Below are positions 25,054 through 34,032 of a stretch of 64,000 nt of DNA, piece by piece (position 1 is the first letter of the stretch; each line of letters starts with the position of its first letter). The notes under the pieces are model-generated. The model saw nothing but the letters and a program-made list of their open reading frames with translations. It did not search any database and was not told the origin of the DNA. The position numbers and the translations under genes were made by a program. Source of the DNA: Pseudomonadota bacterium (GTDB taxonomy: Bacteria; Pseudomonadota; Alphaproteobacteria; Rhizobiales; Beijerinckiaceae); contig JAFAAP010000256.1 of assembly GCA_023426505.1 (NCBI GenBank), forward strand, positions 1 to 64,000, written 5' to 3'.

Positions 25054-26730
25054 GTGACGGTCTCGATCGCAAACCGCATCCTTCTTGGCTTCGCCGTCAT
25101 TGTTGCCCTGATGGTCGGGCTCGGCCTCTACACCATCGGGCAGCTCGAAGACGTCCGCCAGACCACCGAGACGATCGTCTCGCGGGACCTGCAGACGATG
25201 CGTCAGGTCGAGATGCTCGGCGAGCAGCAGAACCGGATGCGGGCGGCCCGTGAGGAAGCCGTGTCGCGTTTCCTCCTGCGCTCGCTGGGTCAGCAGCAGA
25301 GCTCGTTCGAGCAGCAGGTGACCGAGTGGGGGCGCTTGGCGGCCGCGGCCGACTCCGCCCTGGCCCAGGCCATCTCGGCGACCAGCGGCTACGCGTCCCG
25401 GTCCGTCAGCGGCGAAAGAGCCGAAGCCTGGCGCCGCACGGCCGATTTCCTGACCGCCGCAGGCGGCGAGCTGCGCCAGATCCGGGCGGCGACGGATCGT
25501 CAGTTCGCGGCGATGCAGAACAACGACGTTCCGGGCGTCCTTGCGGCCCAGAGCGCCCTGGGCACCGCTCGAAGCGGCTGGAACAAGGCGCTTGACGATA
25601 CCCGCGGCGTCCTCAACGACGTCATCAATGTCGGTCAGCGCCGCGTGGGCGAAGTCTACGAGCAGAGCCGGCTGTCGATTATGATCGCTCTCGCGGGCGT
25701 GGCCCTGCTCAGCATCCTGATCACCTACGCGTTGCGCTCGTCCATCGCCAATCCGCTGGGTGCCTTCATGGAATTCGTGGAGCGTGTCGGACGCGGCGAT
25801 CTCGCGGGCCAGACCGCCACGGTCGGCAAGGACGAGATCGGGCGGCTCGGAGGCACCCTCAACAGCATGGTCGACGGCCTGAGGCAGCTGGCCCGCCAGA
25901 GCCGCGAGGCCACGGAAAACCTCAACGCGGCGGCAGCGGAGATCCGCGCCTCGACCCAGGAGCAGGCGGCCAGCGTCGAAGAGCAGCTCGCGGCGGTGCA
26001 GGAGACGGCCGCCACCGTGGACGAGATCACCCATGCGGGCGCCCAGATCGGCAAGCGGGCCCAGGAGGTCATCGCCTCCGCCCAGGCCACCGCCCAGACC
26101 AGCCTTTCCGGCCTTCAGGCCGTCGAGGAGACCGCCCGCGCCATGGACGCCATCCGCGAGCAGGCGGAGACGGTCGCCGAGAACATCGTGGCCCTGAGCG
26201 AGAAGACGCAGGCCGTGGGCGAGATCATCGCGTCGGTGAACGACATCTCCGAGCGCACCCACCTCCTGGCGCTCAACGCCGCCATCGAGGCGGCCGCCGC
26301 CGGCGAGAACGGCCGCAGCTTTGCGGTCGTGGCCTCGGAGATGAAGATCCTCGCTGATCAGGCCAAGGACGCCACCAACCAGGTGCGCTCGATCCTCGGC
26401 GACATCCAGCGCGGCATCAACGCCTCCGTCATGCTGACCGAGGAAGCCGTGAAGCGCGTCGCCGCCGGCAAGGAGCGCACGGACACGACCACGCAGACCA
26501 TCACGGAAATCTCGAGCCGCGTGCAGGAGAGCGTCCAGACCTTCCAGCAGATCGTCGCCTCGACGAACCAGCAGCAGCTCGGCATCGAGCAGGTGATGGG
26601 CGCGCTTCAGAACATCCGTCAGGCGAGCCAGCAGACGGCGGCGGGCACCCGACAGCTCGATATGGCGGCGGCCAACCTGTCCGATCTCTCCCAGCAGCTC
26701 CTCGGCCTCGTCGAGCGCTATCGGGTGTGA
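25054..26730 (+). CDS. Methyl-accepting chemotaxis protein
   Basis: Receptor of the system, 558 residues, inner membrane. TM1 is at about residues 8-28 (ILLGFAVIVALMVGLGLYTIG). A periplasmic four-helix-bundle-like sensor domain covers about 30-208, and TM2 about 210-228 (IMIALAGVALLSILITYAL). A HAMP domain and the cytoplasmic signalling hairpin follow, with the conserved tip ISERTHLLALNAAIEAAAAGENGRSFAVVASEM (read in two parts). Glu/Gln-rich methylation helices are present for the CheR and CheB of the operon. The start is GTG, one base after the CheW stop. The lack of a known ligand-pocket motif leaves the signal unknown; Wsp receptors respond to surface contact. Confidence 0.94.
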   Translation: MTVSIANRILLGFAVIVALMVGLGLYTIGQLEDVRQTTETIVSRDLQTMRQVEMLGEQQNRMRAAREEAVSRFLLRSLGQQQSSFEQQVTEWGRLAAAADSALAQAISATSGYASRSVSGERAEAWRRTADFLTAAGGELRQIRAATDRQFAAMQNNDVPGVLAAQSALGTARSGWNKALDDTRGVLNDVINVGQRRVGEVYEQSRLSIMIALAGVALLSILITYALRSSIANPLGAFMEFVERVGRGDLAGQTATVGKDEIGRLGGTLNSMVDGLRQLARQSREATENLNAAAAEIRASTQEQAASVEEQLAAVQETAATVDEITHAGAQIGKRAQEVIASAQATAQTSLSGLQAVEETARAMDAIREQAETVAENIVALSEKTQAVGEIIASVNDISERTHLLALNAAIEAAAAGENGRSFAVVASEMKILADQAKDATNQVRSILGDIQRGINASVMLTEEAVKRVAAGKERTDTTTQTITEISSRVQESVQTFQQIVASTNQQQLGIEQVMGALQNIRQASQQTAAGTRQLDMAAANLSDLSQQLLGLVERYRV

Positions 26731-26758
26731 TCCGCACAGGATCGGGGAAGCACGCATC

Positions 26759-29017
26759 GTGACCGATATCCGCAAGCAACTGCAGGCCGCCTTCGAGATC
26801 GAGCACCGGGAGCACCTCCAGGCGATCCGGGCTGCCCTCGACAGCGCGGACCGGAGCACGATCGACATGGCGGACGTGTTCCGCCGCGCCCACAGCCTCA
26901 AGGGCGCTGCGCGGGCGGTGGACCTTCCGGCCGTCGAGGAGGTGGCGCACCGGCTGGAGGCGCTCTTCGCACGCGTGCTCGACGGTCAGCAGTCCCTCGA
27001 CGACGCCACGACTGCCGATGTTCTGGCAAACCTCGACACCATCGAGGATCTCGTCGCCGATGCGCTGTCGCCGTCCGGCGCTTCCGCGACAGGGGCGGCC
27101 GCCCAGGGGCAGAAGACGCCTGCGCCTCCTGCCGCTCCTGCGAGCCCGCCTGTGTCTTCGCAAGCCGAGACCAGTCCCGTCCGGACGGCCAGGGCCGACG
27201 CCGCGGCGCCCGCGGAACCGGGCGCCGGGACATATCTGCGCGTCGCGTCCGAGCAGATGGAGCAGCTCTCCGGCTCCATGTACCAGCTCCTTGCCGAACT
27301 TCAGGCCAGCGAGGCCCTGAACGAGGCGCTCCGGCAGATCGAGATCGACGTCCGCGGCCTCCGGCGCAGCTGGGACACGCTCCAGGGCCAGATCCTCTCG
27401 TCGACCGTGGGACGTGGGCAGGGCGAGGGCCTGAGACCGTCCGTGAACACGGCCGTGCCGCGCCTGCGCGACTTCGACCAGGACCTCAAGGCGCTGTTCC
27501 GGCGTCTCTCCGCCCTCGCCAGGAACCGCACGCAGTCCGCATGGTCCATCGACCAGGCTGCGCGCCGTCTGCGCGACGATGTCGAGCGGGTTTCGCTCGT
27601 CGCGGCCGAGACCGTCTTCGGGGGCTTCGGCCACATGGTGCGGGAGATCGCACGCGAAGAAGGCCGCGATGTGCACGTTCGCACCATCGGGCTCGACCTC
27701 CAGGTCGATCGTCAGATGCTGCAGGCCCTGAAGGATCCGGTCATGCACCTCCTGCGCAATGCGCTGAGCCACGGGGTGGAGCCTGCCTCCGAACGGGCCG
27801 TCAAGGGCAAGCCGGAACGCGGCGAGATCGTCCTCGAGCTGGCGTCGCGCGGCGGCCGCCTCGTCGTCAGCGTCCGCGACGACGGCCGGGGACCGGATCT
27901 CGCGCGGATCGAGCGGGTCGCCGTCGAGCGAGGGGTTCTGGCGCCGCGCGCGGAGGGCGCGATGCCGCCCATGATGGATCAGCTGCTGTCGCTCGTCTTC
28001 GCGCCCGGGTTCTCGACGGCCGGAGAGGTCGACCGCCTGTCCGGCCGAGGAATCGGTTTGTCGGTCGTGGCCGAAGCCGCCCGTAGGCTGCACGGCTCGG
28101 TCCTCATGCGCCCGCGGTTTCCCTGGGGCACCGAGATCCTCCTGAACGTGCCCTTTACGGCCGCCCGCCAGTCCCTGCTGCTGGTCGAGGCCGAGGATCG
28201 CATGTACGGGCTGCCGTCCCATGCGGTCGCCCGGCTCCTCCGCGTGCCGGCCGCCGCGCTCGAAAGTGTGGAGGGGCGTCCCACCGTGCGGATCGAGATC
28301 GGGGGGGAAGACGTTGTTGTTCCTGTTATCGCCATCGCAGCCCTGACAGGATCCCTCAATGCCCAGATCCCCATCGAGGCCGGCAACGTGAAAGCCGTTC
28401 TCGTCCGACACGGCGCGCGCCACTGCGCCCTCGCCGTCAATGCCTTCCACGACGTCCGCGCGATGCTGGTCAGCGACGTCGACGCCGTCGGGCTGGGCGA
28501 CATGGTGTCCGGCACCGTCCTGCTCGAGGACGAGATGCCGGCCCTCGTGCTCAGCCCGGATCTCCTCATCGAGCACTGGGTCAGGAACGAGAGCCATCTG
28601 GCGGCAGGCGGCCTCGGGCTGGTTCCCGCAGGAGCGGACCAGCGGGGTGCGACGACCATTCTCGTGGTGGACGATTCCATCACCACCAGAACCCTCGAAA
28701 AGAGTATTCTCGAGGCTCAGGGCTATCGCGTGCTGCTCAGCGTCGACGGCATCGACGCCCTGAACGTGCTGAGATCCGGCGAAGCGATGGTGGATCTCGT
28801 GATTGCGGACGTGGAAATGCCGCGCATGGACGGGTTCGGGCTTCTTCAGGCGGTCAAGACCGATCCGCGGATCGCGTCCACCCCGGTGATTCTCATGACG
28901 TCGCGGGCCGATCCGGAAGACGTGCGCCGCGGCCTCGATCTCGGCGCCAGCGCCTACATCACCAAGCAGAAATTCGACCAGCGTGAACTGCTGGCAACCA
29001 TCGGGCAGCTGCTATGA
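26759..29017 (+). CDS. CheA-type kinase fused to a receiver domain
   Basis: Hybrid chemosensory kinase of 752 residues. The HPt domain at the N terminus has the phosphorylated His45 in FRRAHSLKGAARAV. A Pro/Ala linker follows (about 105-160). The dimerisation and ATPase domains carry the N box VMHLLRNALSHGVEPASERA, the G box VRDDGRGPDL and SGRGIGLSVV. A CheW-like P5 domain (about 475-610) binds the coupling proteins. The C-terminal receiver has phosphoacceptor D684 (VIADVEMPRMDG). This is WspE architecture. The start is GTG. It overlaps cheB by 4 bp. Confidence 0.94.
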   Translation: MTDIRKQLQAAFEIEHREHLQAIRAALDSADRSTIDMADVFRRAHSLKGAARAVDLPAVEEVAHRLEALFARVLDGQQSLDDATTADVLANLDTIEDLVADALSPSGASATGAAAQGQKTPAPPAAPASPPVSSQAETSPVRTARADAAAPAEPGAGTYLRVASEQMEQLSGSMYQLLAELQASEALNEALRQIEIDVRGLRRSWDTLQGQILSSTVGRGQGEGLRPSVNTAVPRLRDFDQDLKALFRRLSALARNRTQSAWSIDQAARRLRDDVERVSLVAAETVFGGFGHMVREIAREEGRDVHVRTIGLDLQVDRQMLQALKDPVMHLLRNALSHGVEPASERAVKGKPERGEIVLELASRGGRLVVSVRDDGRGPDLARIERVAVERGVLAPRAEGAMPPMMDQLLSLVFAPGFSTAGEVDRLSGRGIGLSVVAEAARRLHGSVLMRPRFPWGTEILLNVPFTAARQSLLLVEAEDRMYGLPSHAVARLLRVPAAALESVEGRPTVRIEIGGEDVVVPVIAIAALTGSLNAQIPIEAGNVKAVLVRHGARHCALAVNAFHDVRAMLVSDVDAVGLGDMVSGTVLLEDEMPALVLSPDLLIEHWVRNESHLAAGGLGLVPAGADQRGATTILVVDDSITTRTLEKSILEAQGYRVLLSVDGIDALNVLRSGEAMVDLVIADVEMPRMDGFGLLQAVKTDPRIASTPVILMTSRADPEDVRRGLDLGASAYITKQKFDQRELLATIGQLL

Positions 29018-30096
29018 GCACATCCCCGCAGGTGCCCGTTCGCGTGATGGTGGTCGAGGACTCCCTCGTGGTCCGCCAGCTCCTCGTCCACATCATCGCG
29101 CGCGACCCGCGTCTCGTCGTGGCGGCGGCGGTCGGATCCGCCGAGGAGGCCCTGCGCGAGATCGGGCGCGTGCAGCCCGACGTCATCTCGATGGACATCC
29201 GTCTGCCCGGCATGGACGGCCTTGAGGCCACGCGCAGGATCATGTCGGAGCATCCCACGCCCATCGTGGTGATCGCCGGCAGCATCGAGGACGAATCCCT
29301 CAAGATCTCGATGAACGCGCTCAGGGCCGGCGCCCTAACGGTCGTGGAGAAGCCCGTCGGCCTGACGAGCGCCGGCTTCGACGGCATCGCCGAGACGATC
29401 TGCACCCAGCTCTACATCATGAGCCAGGTTCCCGTGGTCCGGCAGCGCTCCTTCGCATGGCGCCCGCAGGCTGCAGCACCCTCGGTCCCGGCGTCGCGGC
29501 CGGAACCCGATCGCAGCCCCTCGCGCCCGACGATCCTCGGCATCGCCGCCTCGACCGGTGGCCCGCCTGCCCTGGCGAAGATTCTCGGCGGGCTTCCGGC
29601 CGAGTTTCCGCTTCCGATCCTGCTCGTCCAGCACATGGGCGCGCCCTTCATGGACGGTTTCGCCTCCTGGCTGAACGGGCTCATGCCCCTCGACGTCCGA
29701 GTCGCCCGCGACCAGGAGATCCCCGTGGCCGGACGGGTCTACGTGGCGCCCGGCGACCGCCATCTCCTGCTGTCCCCGGCCGGAACGCTGCAGATCAGTG
29801 CCGCTCCGCCGCTGGCCAGCCAGAGGCCGTCCGCCACCCTCCTGTTCCAGTCCATGGCCAGGTCGGCCGGTTCGCGCGGCGTCGGCGTGATCCTGACCGG
29901 TATGGGCGAGGACGGGGCGCAGGGACTGGCCGAACTGCGTCAGGCTGGGGGCTACACCGTCGCCGAGGACGAAAGCACCGCGGTCGTCTACGGCATGCCG
30001 GCCGCCGCCGTGCGGCTGGGAGGCGTGCGCCTCAGCCTACCTCTCGACCTGATCGCACCCCGGCTCCTGCGCCTGACGCGGGGAGACGGCGAATGA
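29014..30096 (+). CDS. cheB: CheB protein-glutamate methylesterase with receiver domain
   Basis: Demethylates the receptor and so resets the array; 360 residues. The N-terminal receiver has the acidic pair VVEDS and phosphoacceptor D61 (SMDIRLPGMDG). A linker rich in Pro/Arg follows (about 147-172). The esterase domain has the catalytic triad S180 (GIAASTGGPPALAK), H207 (VQHMGAPF) and D300 (TGMGEDGAQGL). Position and architecture match WspF. ATGA overlaps couple it to cheA before it and to the double-receiver kinase after it. Loss of such a CheB in Wsp systems locks signalling on (known from Pseudomonas). Confidence 0.94.
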   Translation: MSTSPQVPVRVMVVEDSLVVRQLLVHIIARDPRLVVAAAVGSAEEALREIGRVQPDVISMDIRLPGMDGLEATRRIMSEHPTPIVVIAGSIEDESLKISMNALRAGALTVVEKPVGLTSAGFDGIAETICTQLYIMSQVPVVRQRSFAWRPQAAAPSVPASRPEPDRSPSRPTILGIAASTGGPPALAKILGGLPAEFPLPILLVQHMGAPFMDGFASWLNGLMPLDVRVARDQEIPVAGRVYVAPGDRHLLLSPAGTLQISAAPPLASQRPSATLLFQSMARSAGSRGVGVILTGMGEDGAQGLAELRQAGGYTVAEDESTAVVYGMPAAAVRLGGVRLSLPLDLIAPRLLRLTRGDGE

Positions 30097-31820
30097 GCGT
30101 CGGTCCCGGCGGCGCGCCCACCGCCGACATCCTCCTGGTCGAGGATTCCGAGACCCAGGCCCTTCAGCTCCGGCACATGCTGGAGACGAACGGCTTCGAG
30201 GTCACCTGGCGCGCAACCGCCGAAGCGGCCCTGGACAGCCTGAACGAGAGGCTGCCGGACCTCGTCATCGCGGATTTCCACCTGCCGGGCATGAACGGCG
30301 ACGAGCTGACCCGCCAGATGCGCCTGAACGTGCGCACCCGGGCCATCCCGGTCATCATGCTGACGGAGGCGCGGGAGCGGGCCGTCGAGCGGCAGGGCCT
30401 GGAGAGCGGCGCCGACGCCTACATTTCCAAATCCGCCGAGCGGGAGCTCATCATCCTGCGGATCAGGGCGTTGCTGCGCCGGCGGTCGACCCCTGTCGGG
30501 GAGACCAAGGACGGCCACGAGGCCCCGAGCTTCAGCACCTTCCGCCGGGCCTGCATCCTGGTCGTCGATGACAGCCAGACCCGCCGGACCTACCTGCACG
30601 ACCTGCTGTCGCGGGAAGGCTATGCGGTCTCGCTCGCGGCCGAGCCCGCGGAGGCGATCAGCCTGATCGGGTCGCCTGACACGGCCTGGGACTGTGTTCT
30701 CGTCAATATCCTCAGCCCTCGCTTCGACGGGCTGGAGCTCTGCCGGCAGCTCAACTCCTACCGCGGCCTCGCCCCCCTGCCGGGTATGGAGGTCTCCGGC
30801 TTTTCGATCGTGGGCCTCGGCAACGAGGATGGGGGAGACGTGCTGGCCAAGGCTTTCGCGGCCGGGGCGGACGACATCGTGCCGACCACGGCGGACGCCG
30901 ACGTGATGCGGATCCGCGTCCGCGCCCTCGTGCGGCGCAAGCTGCTGCAGGACGAGAACTGGCGCATCGAGGCGGAGCTCCGGGAGCGGGAGCTCGCCTT
31001 CGAGCGCGCCAGAGCGGAGGCCGCCTCGGCGGAGGCCCTCGCCAAGGCGAACCAGGAGCTGGAAGAAGCGAACCGCCGCCTGAAGGACACGCAGTCGAAG
31101 CTCGTCCAGGCCGCCAAGATGGCTTCCCTCGGCGAACTGGTCGCGGGCATCGCTCACGAGATCAACAACCCTCTCGCGTTCATCCTGGCCCACCAGGGCA
31201 CGGTCGAGAGGCTGCTCAATGACGTGGCCGCGAGGCTCCCGCCGGAGGCGGGCCTCGAGCGGCCGGTCGCCAAGTGCATCGAGCGGGTCGGCGCCATGAA
31301 GCTGGGTTTGGGACGCATCCAGGAGCTGGTCCTGAACCTCCGGCGCTTCTCGCGGCTCGACGAGGGCGACTTCCAGACGGTCAACGTCAAGGATTCCATC
31401 GAGACCGTCGTGGCTCTCCTGGGCCACAAGCTCGGCACCCGGATCGACGTGCGGCGGCGCTACGAGGCGGTCCCGGACCTCTATTGCTCGCCGGCCCTGC
31501 TGAACCAGGTGGTGATGAACATCATCGGCAACGCGGCGGACGCCATCAGCGGAACCGGCGCCATCGACATTGAAACATCCAGCGACGAGACAACCTATAC
31601 CATCAGGATCAGCGACACAGGGCCCGGAATCCCGTCGGAGCTGCGCGAGCGCATTTTCGAGCCGTTCTTCACGACCAAGCCGGTCGGCGCCGGAACTGGA
31701 CTTGGGCTCGCCATTGCCTATAGCGTAGTCCAAGCCCACAAGGGGACGATCACCGTGGATTCCAGCCCTTCGGGAGGCACGAGTTTCACCATTACAATCC
31801 CTAGGCAGAATATCGGATGA
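30093..31820 (+). CDS. Double-receiver histidine kinase (Rec-Rec-HisKA-HATPase)
   Basis: Cytoplasmic kinase of 575 residues with no membrane segment. Receiver 1 has VEDS and phosphoacceptor D61 ([11 protein letters not shown]) and is likely a target of the CheA kinase. Receiver 2 starts at ILVVDDSQ, but its phosphoacceptor position is N205 ([13 protein letters not shown]) and the usual Lys is missing near DDIVPTT, so it is a pseudo-receiver. A coiled coil (about 285-343) leads to the His box with H355 ([14 protein letters not shown]). The ATPase has [18 protein letters not shown] and GTGLGLAI. Longer upstream frames are not used because ATGA at 30093 couples it to cheB. Confidence 0.92.
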   Translation: MSVGPGGAPTADILLVEDSETQALQLRHMLETNGFEVTWRATAEAALDSLNERLPDLVIADFHLPGMNGDELTRQMRLNVRTRAIPVIMLTEARERAVERQGLESGADAYISKSAERELIILRIRALLRRRSTPVGETKDGHEAPSFSTFRRACILVVDDSQTRRTYLHDLLSREGYAVSLAAEPAEAISLIGSPDTAWDCVLVNILSPRFDGLELCRQLNSYRGLAPLPGMEVSGFSIVGLGNEDGGDVLAKAFAAGADDIVPTTADADVMRIRVRALVRRKLLQDENWRIEAELRERELAFERARAEAASAEALAKANQELEEANRRLKDTQSKLVQAAKMASLGELVAGIAHEINNPLAFILAHQGTVERLLNDVAARLPPEAGLERPVAKCIERVGAMKLGLGRIQELVLNLRRFSRLDEGDFQTVNVKDSIETVVALLGHKLGTRIDVRRRYEAVPDLYCSPALLNQVVMNIIGNAADAISGTGAIDIETSSDETTYTIRISDTGPGIPSELRERIFEPFFTTKPVGAGTGLGLAIAYSVVQAHKGTITVDSSPSGGTSFTITIPRQNIG

Positions 31821-33733
31821 CCTTGTCGAGCGACCTCCATGAAAGGACCGGGACGATCCTCGTCGTCGACGACGAGCCGGATATCCTCGTCGCGCTCGAG
31901 GACCTGTTCGAGAACGACTACCGCGTCCTTTCGACCACCTCGCCCCTGAAGGCGCTGGACATCATCGCGAAAGAGCCGGACATCGCGATCATCATCTCCG
32001 ATCAGCGCATGCCCGAAATGGCCGGAGACGAGTTCCTGGCGAAGGCGCGCCGCCACAGCGACGCGGAAGCGATCCTCCTGACGGGCTACGCCGACATGAA
32101 GGCGGTGATCGGCGCCGTGAACAAGGGCCGGATCATGGCCTACGTTCCGAAGCCCTGGGATCCCGCCGCCCTCTCCAGCATGGTCGCCTCGGCTTATGAG
32201 CGGCACACCCTCTCGCGCGAGCTGGAGACGGAGCGCGCCCTCCTGCGCGGCCTGATGGAAAGCATGGGAGACCAGATCTCGTTCAAGGATCCGGACGGCC
32301 GGTTCGTCCGCCTGAACGCTAGCAAGGCCCGAAGCCTCAACGTCGCGCCCGATGCGTGCCTCGGTCGAAGGGAGAGCGAGTTCGTCGGATCCGATCGCGC
32401 AGCGCTGATCGAGCAAGCGGTGCGGCAGGCGATCGCCGAGCGCAGGCCCTGCGAGACCACCGAGGAGCGCCGCTCCCCGGACGGGACGACGCAATGGTTC
32501 CTCGTGAACCACATCCCCATCCTCGACGAGGCGGGCGCGGTGACGAACGTCGCCACGATCGAGCGCGACATCACCGAGCGCAAGGTGATGGAGATGCGCC
32601 TGCGCCAGGCCGATAAGATGCAGGCGCTCGGAACGCTGGCCGGCGGGGTCGCGCATGACTTCAACAACCTGCTGATGGCCGTGCTGGGAAGCCTCGACCT
32701 CGCCTCCCGCCGGGCGCCGGACGATCCGCGCCTGACGCGGCTTCTGCAGAACGCGACTTACGCGGCGGAGCGCGGCGCGTCGCTCACGCAGCGCCTTCTG
32801 AGCTTCAGCCGGCAAAGGGACCTCAGGCTCCAGGCCGTCGACGTCAATCAGGTCATCCGGGACATGAACGACCTGCTGACCCGCACCCTCGGCGGCTTCA
32901 TCCGCATCGAGCGCGAGCTGGCGGAGCGCCTGTGGATGGCGATCGTCGATCCCGACCAGCTCGAGCTGGCGATCCTCAACCTGTGCATCAACGCCCGCGA
33001 CGCCATGGCCGAGAACGGCGTGCTGACGCTCTCGACCCGCAACGAAACCGTCGAGGAGGGCCAGGTCACGGATCTGGGCAGCGGCGACTACGTGGTGATT
33101 TCGGTCGCGGATACGGGCGCCGGCATGTCGCCGGAGATCCTGAGCCGGGTGCTCGAGCCCTTCTTCACCACGAAGGAAGTCGGCAAGGGGACCGGGCTCG
33201 GCCTGTCCATGGTCTACGGGCTTGCGCAGCAATCCGGCGGGACCGTCACCATCAACAGCACGGTCGGCGTGGGCACGACGGTGGAACTCTATCTGTCCAG
33301 GACGGCGACGGACGAATCCTCCGCCCCGAACCGGGAGGTCTCGTCGGACATCCCCTCCGAGAAGATGCGTGTCCTGCTCGTCGACGACGATGCGGAAGTC
33401 AGGACCGTCACGGCTGCCTATCTGAACGAGATGGGCCACCGCGTGGTCGAAGCCGCCGACGGCGCCGCCGCTCTCGAAATTTTGAAGACGGACGATCAGC
33501 TTGATCTCCTCATCGCCGACTTCGCCATGCCGGGCATGACCGGCCTCGAACTCGGCATGAAGGCCAGAAAGCTGCACCCGGAGGTCGGCATCCTTCTCGT
33601 GACGGGATACGCGGACCCGGAGCGGATGCCCGAGGATTATCCCGTTCTGCACAAGCCCTTCACCCGGGCCGACCTCGGGGCCAAGGTCGCCGAGGCCGCG
33701 CGTAGGGCCGACTCCATGGGTGCGCGTCGATAG
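31817..33733 (+). CDS. Hybrid histidine kinase (Rec-PAS-HisKA-HATPase-Rec)
   Basis: Cytoplasmic hybrid kinase of 638 residues, last gene of the chemosensory operon. The N-terminal receiver (D62 in IIISDQRMPEMAG, a form common in RpfG-like regulators) is followed by a PAS domain (about 137-255). The kinase has H280 (GTLAGGVAHDFNNLLMAV) and the ATPase motifs NLCINARDAM, DTGAGM and GKGTGLGLSMVYG. The C-terminal receiver has D568 (LIADFAMPGMTG). It overlaps the preceding kinase by 4 bp. A chain of CheA-type kinase to Rec-HK to hybrid kinase implies a branched phosphorelay. No HPt protein, GGDEF enzyme or DNA-binding output is encoded next to it. Confidence 0.93.
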   Translation: MTLSSDLHERTGTILVVDDEPDILVALEDLFENDYRVLSTTSPLKALDIIAKEPDIAIIISDQRMPEMAGDEFLAKARRHSDAEAILLTGYADMKAVIGAVNKGRIMAYVPKPWDPAALSSMVASAYERHTLSRELETERALLRGLMESMGDQISFKDPDGRFVRLNASKARSLNVAPDACLGRRESEFVGSDRAALIEQAVRQAIAERRPCETTEERRSPDGTTQWFLVNHIPILDEAGAVTNVATIERDITERKVMEMRLRQADKMQALGTLAGGVAHDFNNLLMAVLGSLDLASRRAPDDPRLTRLLQNATYAAERGASLTQRLLSFSRQRDLRLQAVDVNQVIRDMNDLLTRTLGGFIRIERELAERLWMAIVDPDQLELAILNLCINARDAMAENGVLTLSTRNETVEEGQVTDLGSGDYVVISVADTGAGMSPEILSRVLEPFFTTKEVGKGTGLGLSMVYGLAQQSGGTVTINSTVGVGTTVELYLSRTATDESSAPNREVSSDIPSEKMRVLLVDDDAEVRTVTAAYLNEMGHRVVEAADGAAALEILKTDDQLDLLIADFAMPGMTGLELGMKARKLHPEVGILLVTGYADPERMPEDYPVLHKPFTRADLGAKVAEAARRADSMGARR

Positions 33734-34032
33734 CGGTCGGGAAAGCCGGAGCGCCGTAGCGTCAGGAGGACGACGGCGCCTCGCTCGGTTGCATGGGACG
33801 GCTCTTGCCGATAGGGAAGCGTCCCATCGGCCGTATGCATCTTTCGCACCGCAGCCATAATCGCGGAAAAGTTATGCGTCCGGCGGCAGCCGCGTCCTGC
33901 TCGGTAAGCATGAAATGGTATATTTTTTCGAAAACTTTCGGTTCGTCGTCGGGACAGATTGACATTATTGAGGCTTCGCACCTTAACTCCGTCACAGAAC
34001 GGCCACGAGTAGCCGTCTCAGAGGACCTATCG
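33734..34032. other. Intergenic region between the chemosensory operon and dppA
   Basis: 299 bp without a credible gene. GCGCCGT (33751-33757) and ACGGCGC (33773-33779) can pair, as can ATGGGACG (33793-33800) and CGTCCCAT (33821-33828); neither has a T run, so they are weak terminator candidates for the upstream operon. The right half is AT-richer and holds the dppA promoter. Confidence 0.45.
33959..33988 (+). promoter_or_regulatory. Candidate dppA promoter
   Basis: A perfect -35 hexamer TTGACA (33959-33964) with TTAACT (33983-33988) as a weak -10, 18 bp apart, 45 bp upstream of the dppA start. The -10 match is poor, so confidence is limited. Confidence 0.4.

Noticed and set aside
24748..26901. 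717-codon open frame antisense to the MCP gene
   Set aside because: Shadow of the receptor gene; Leu/Gly/Arg-rich with no recognisable motif.
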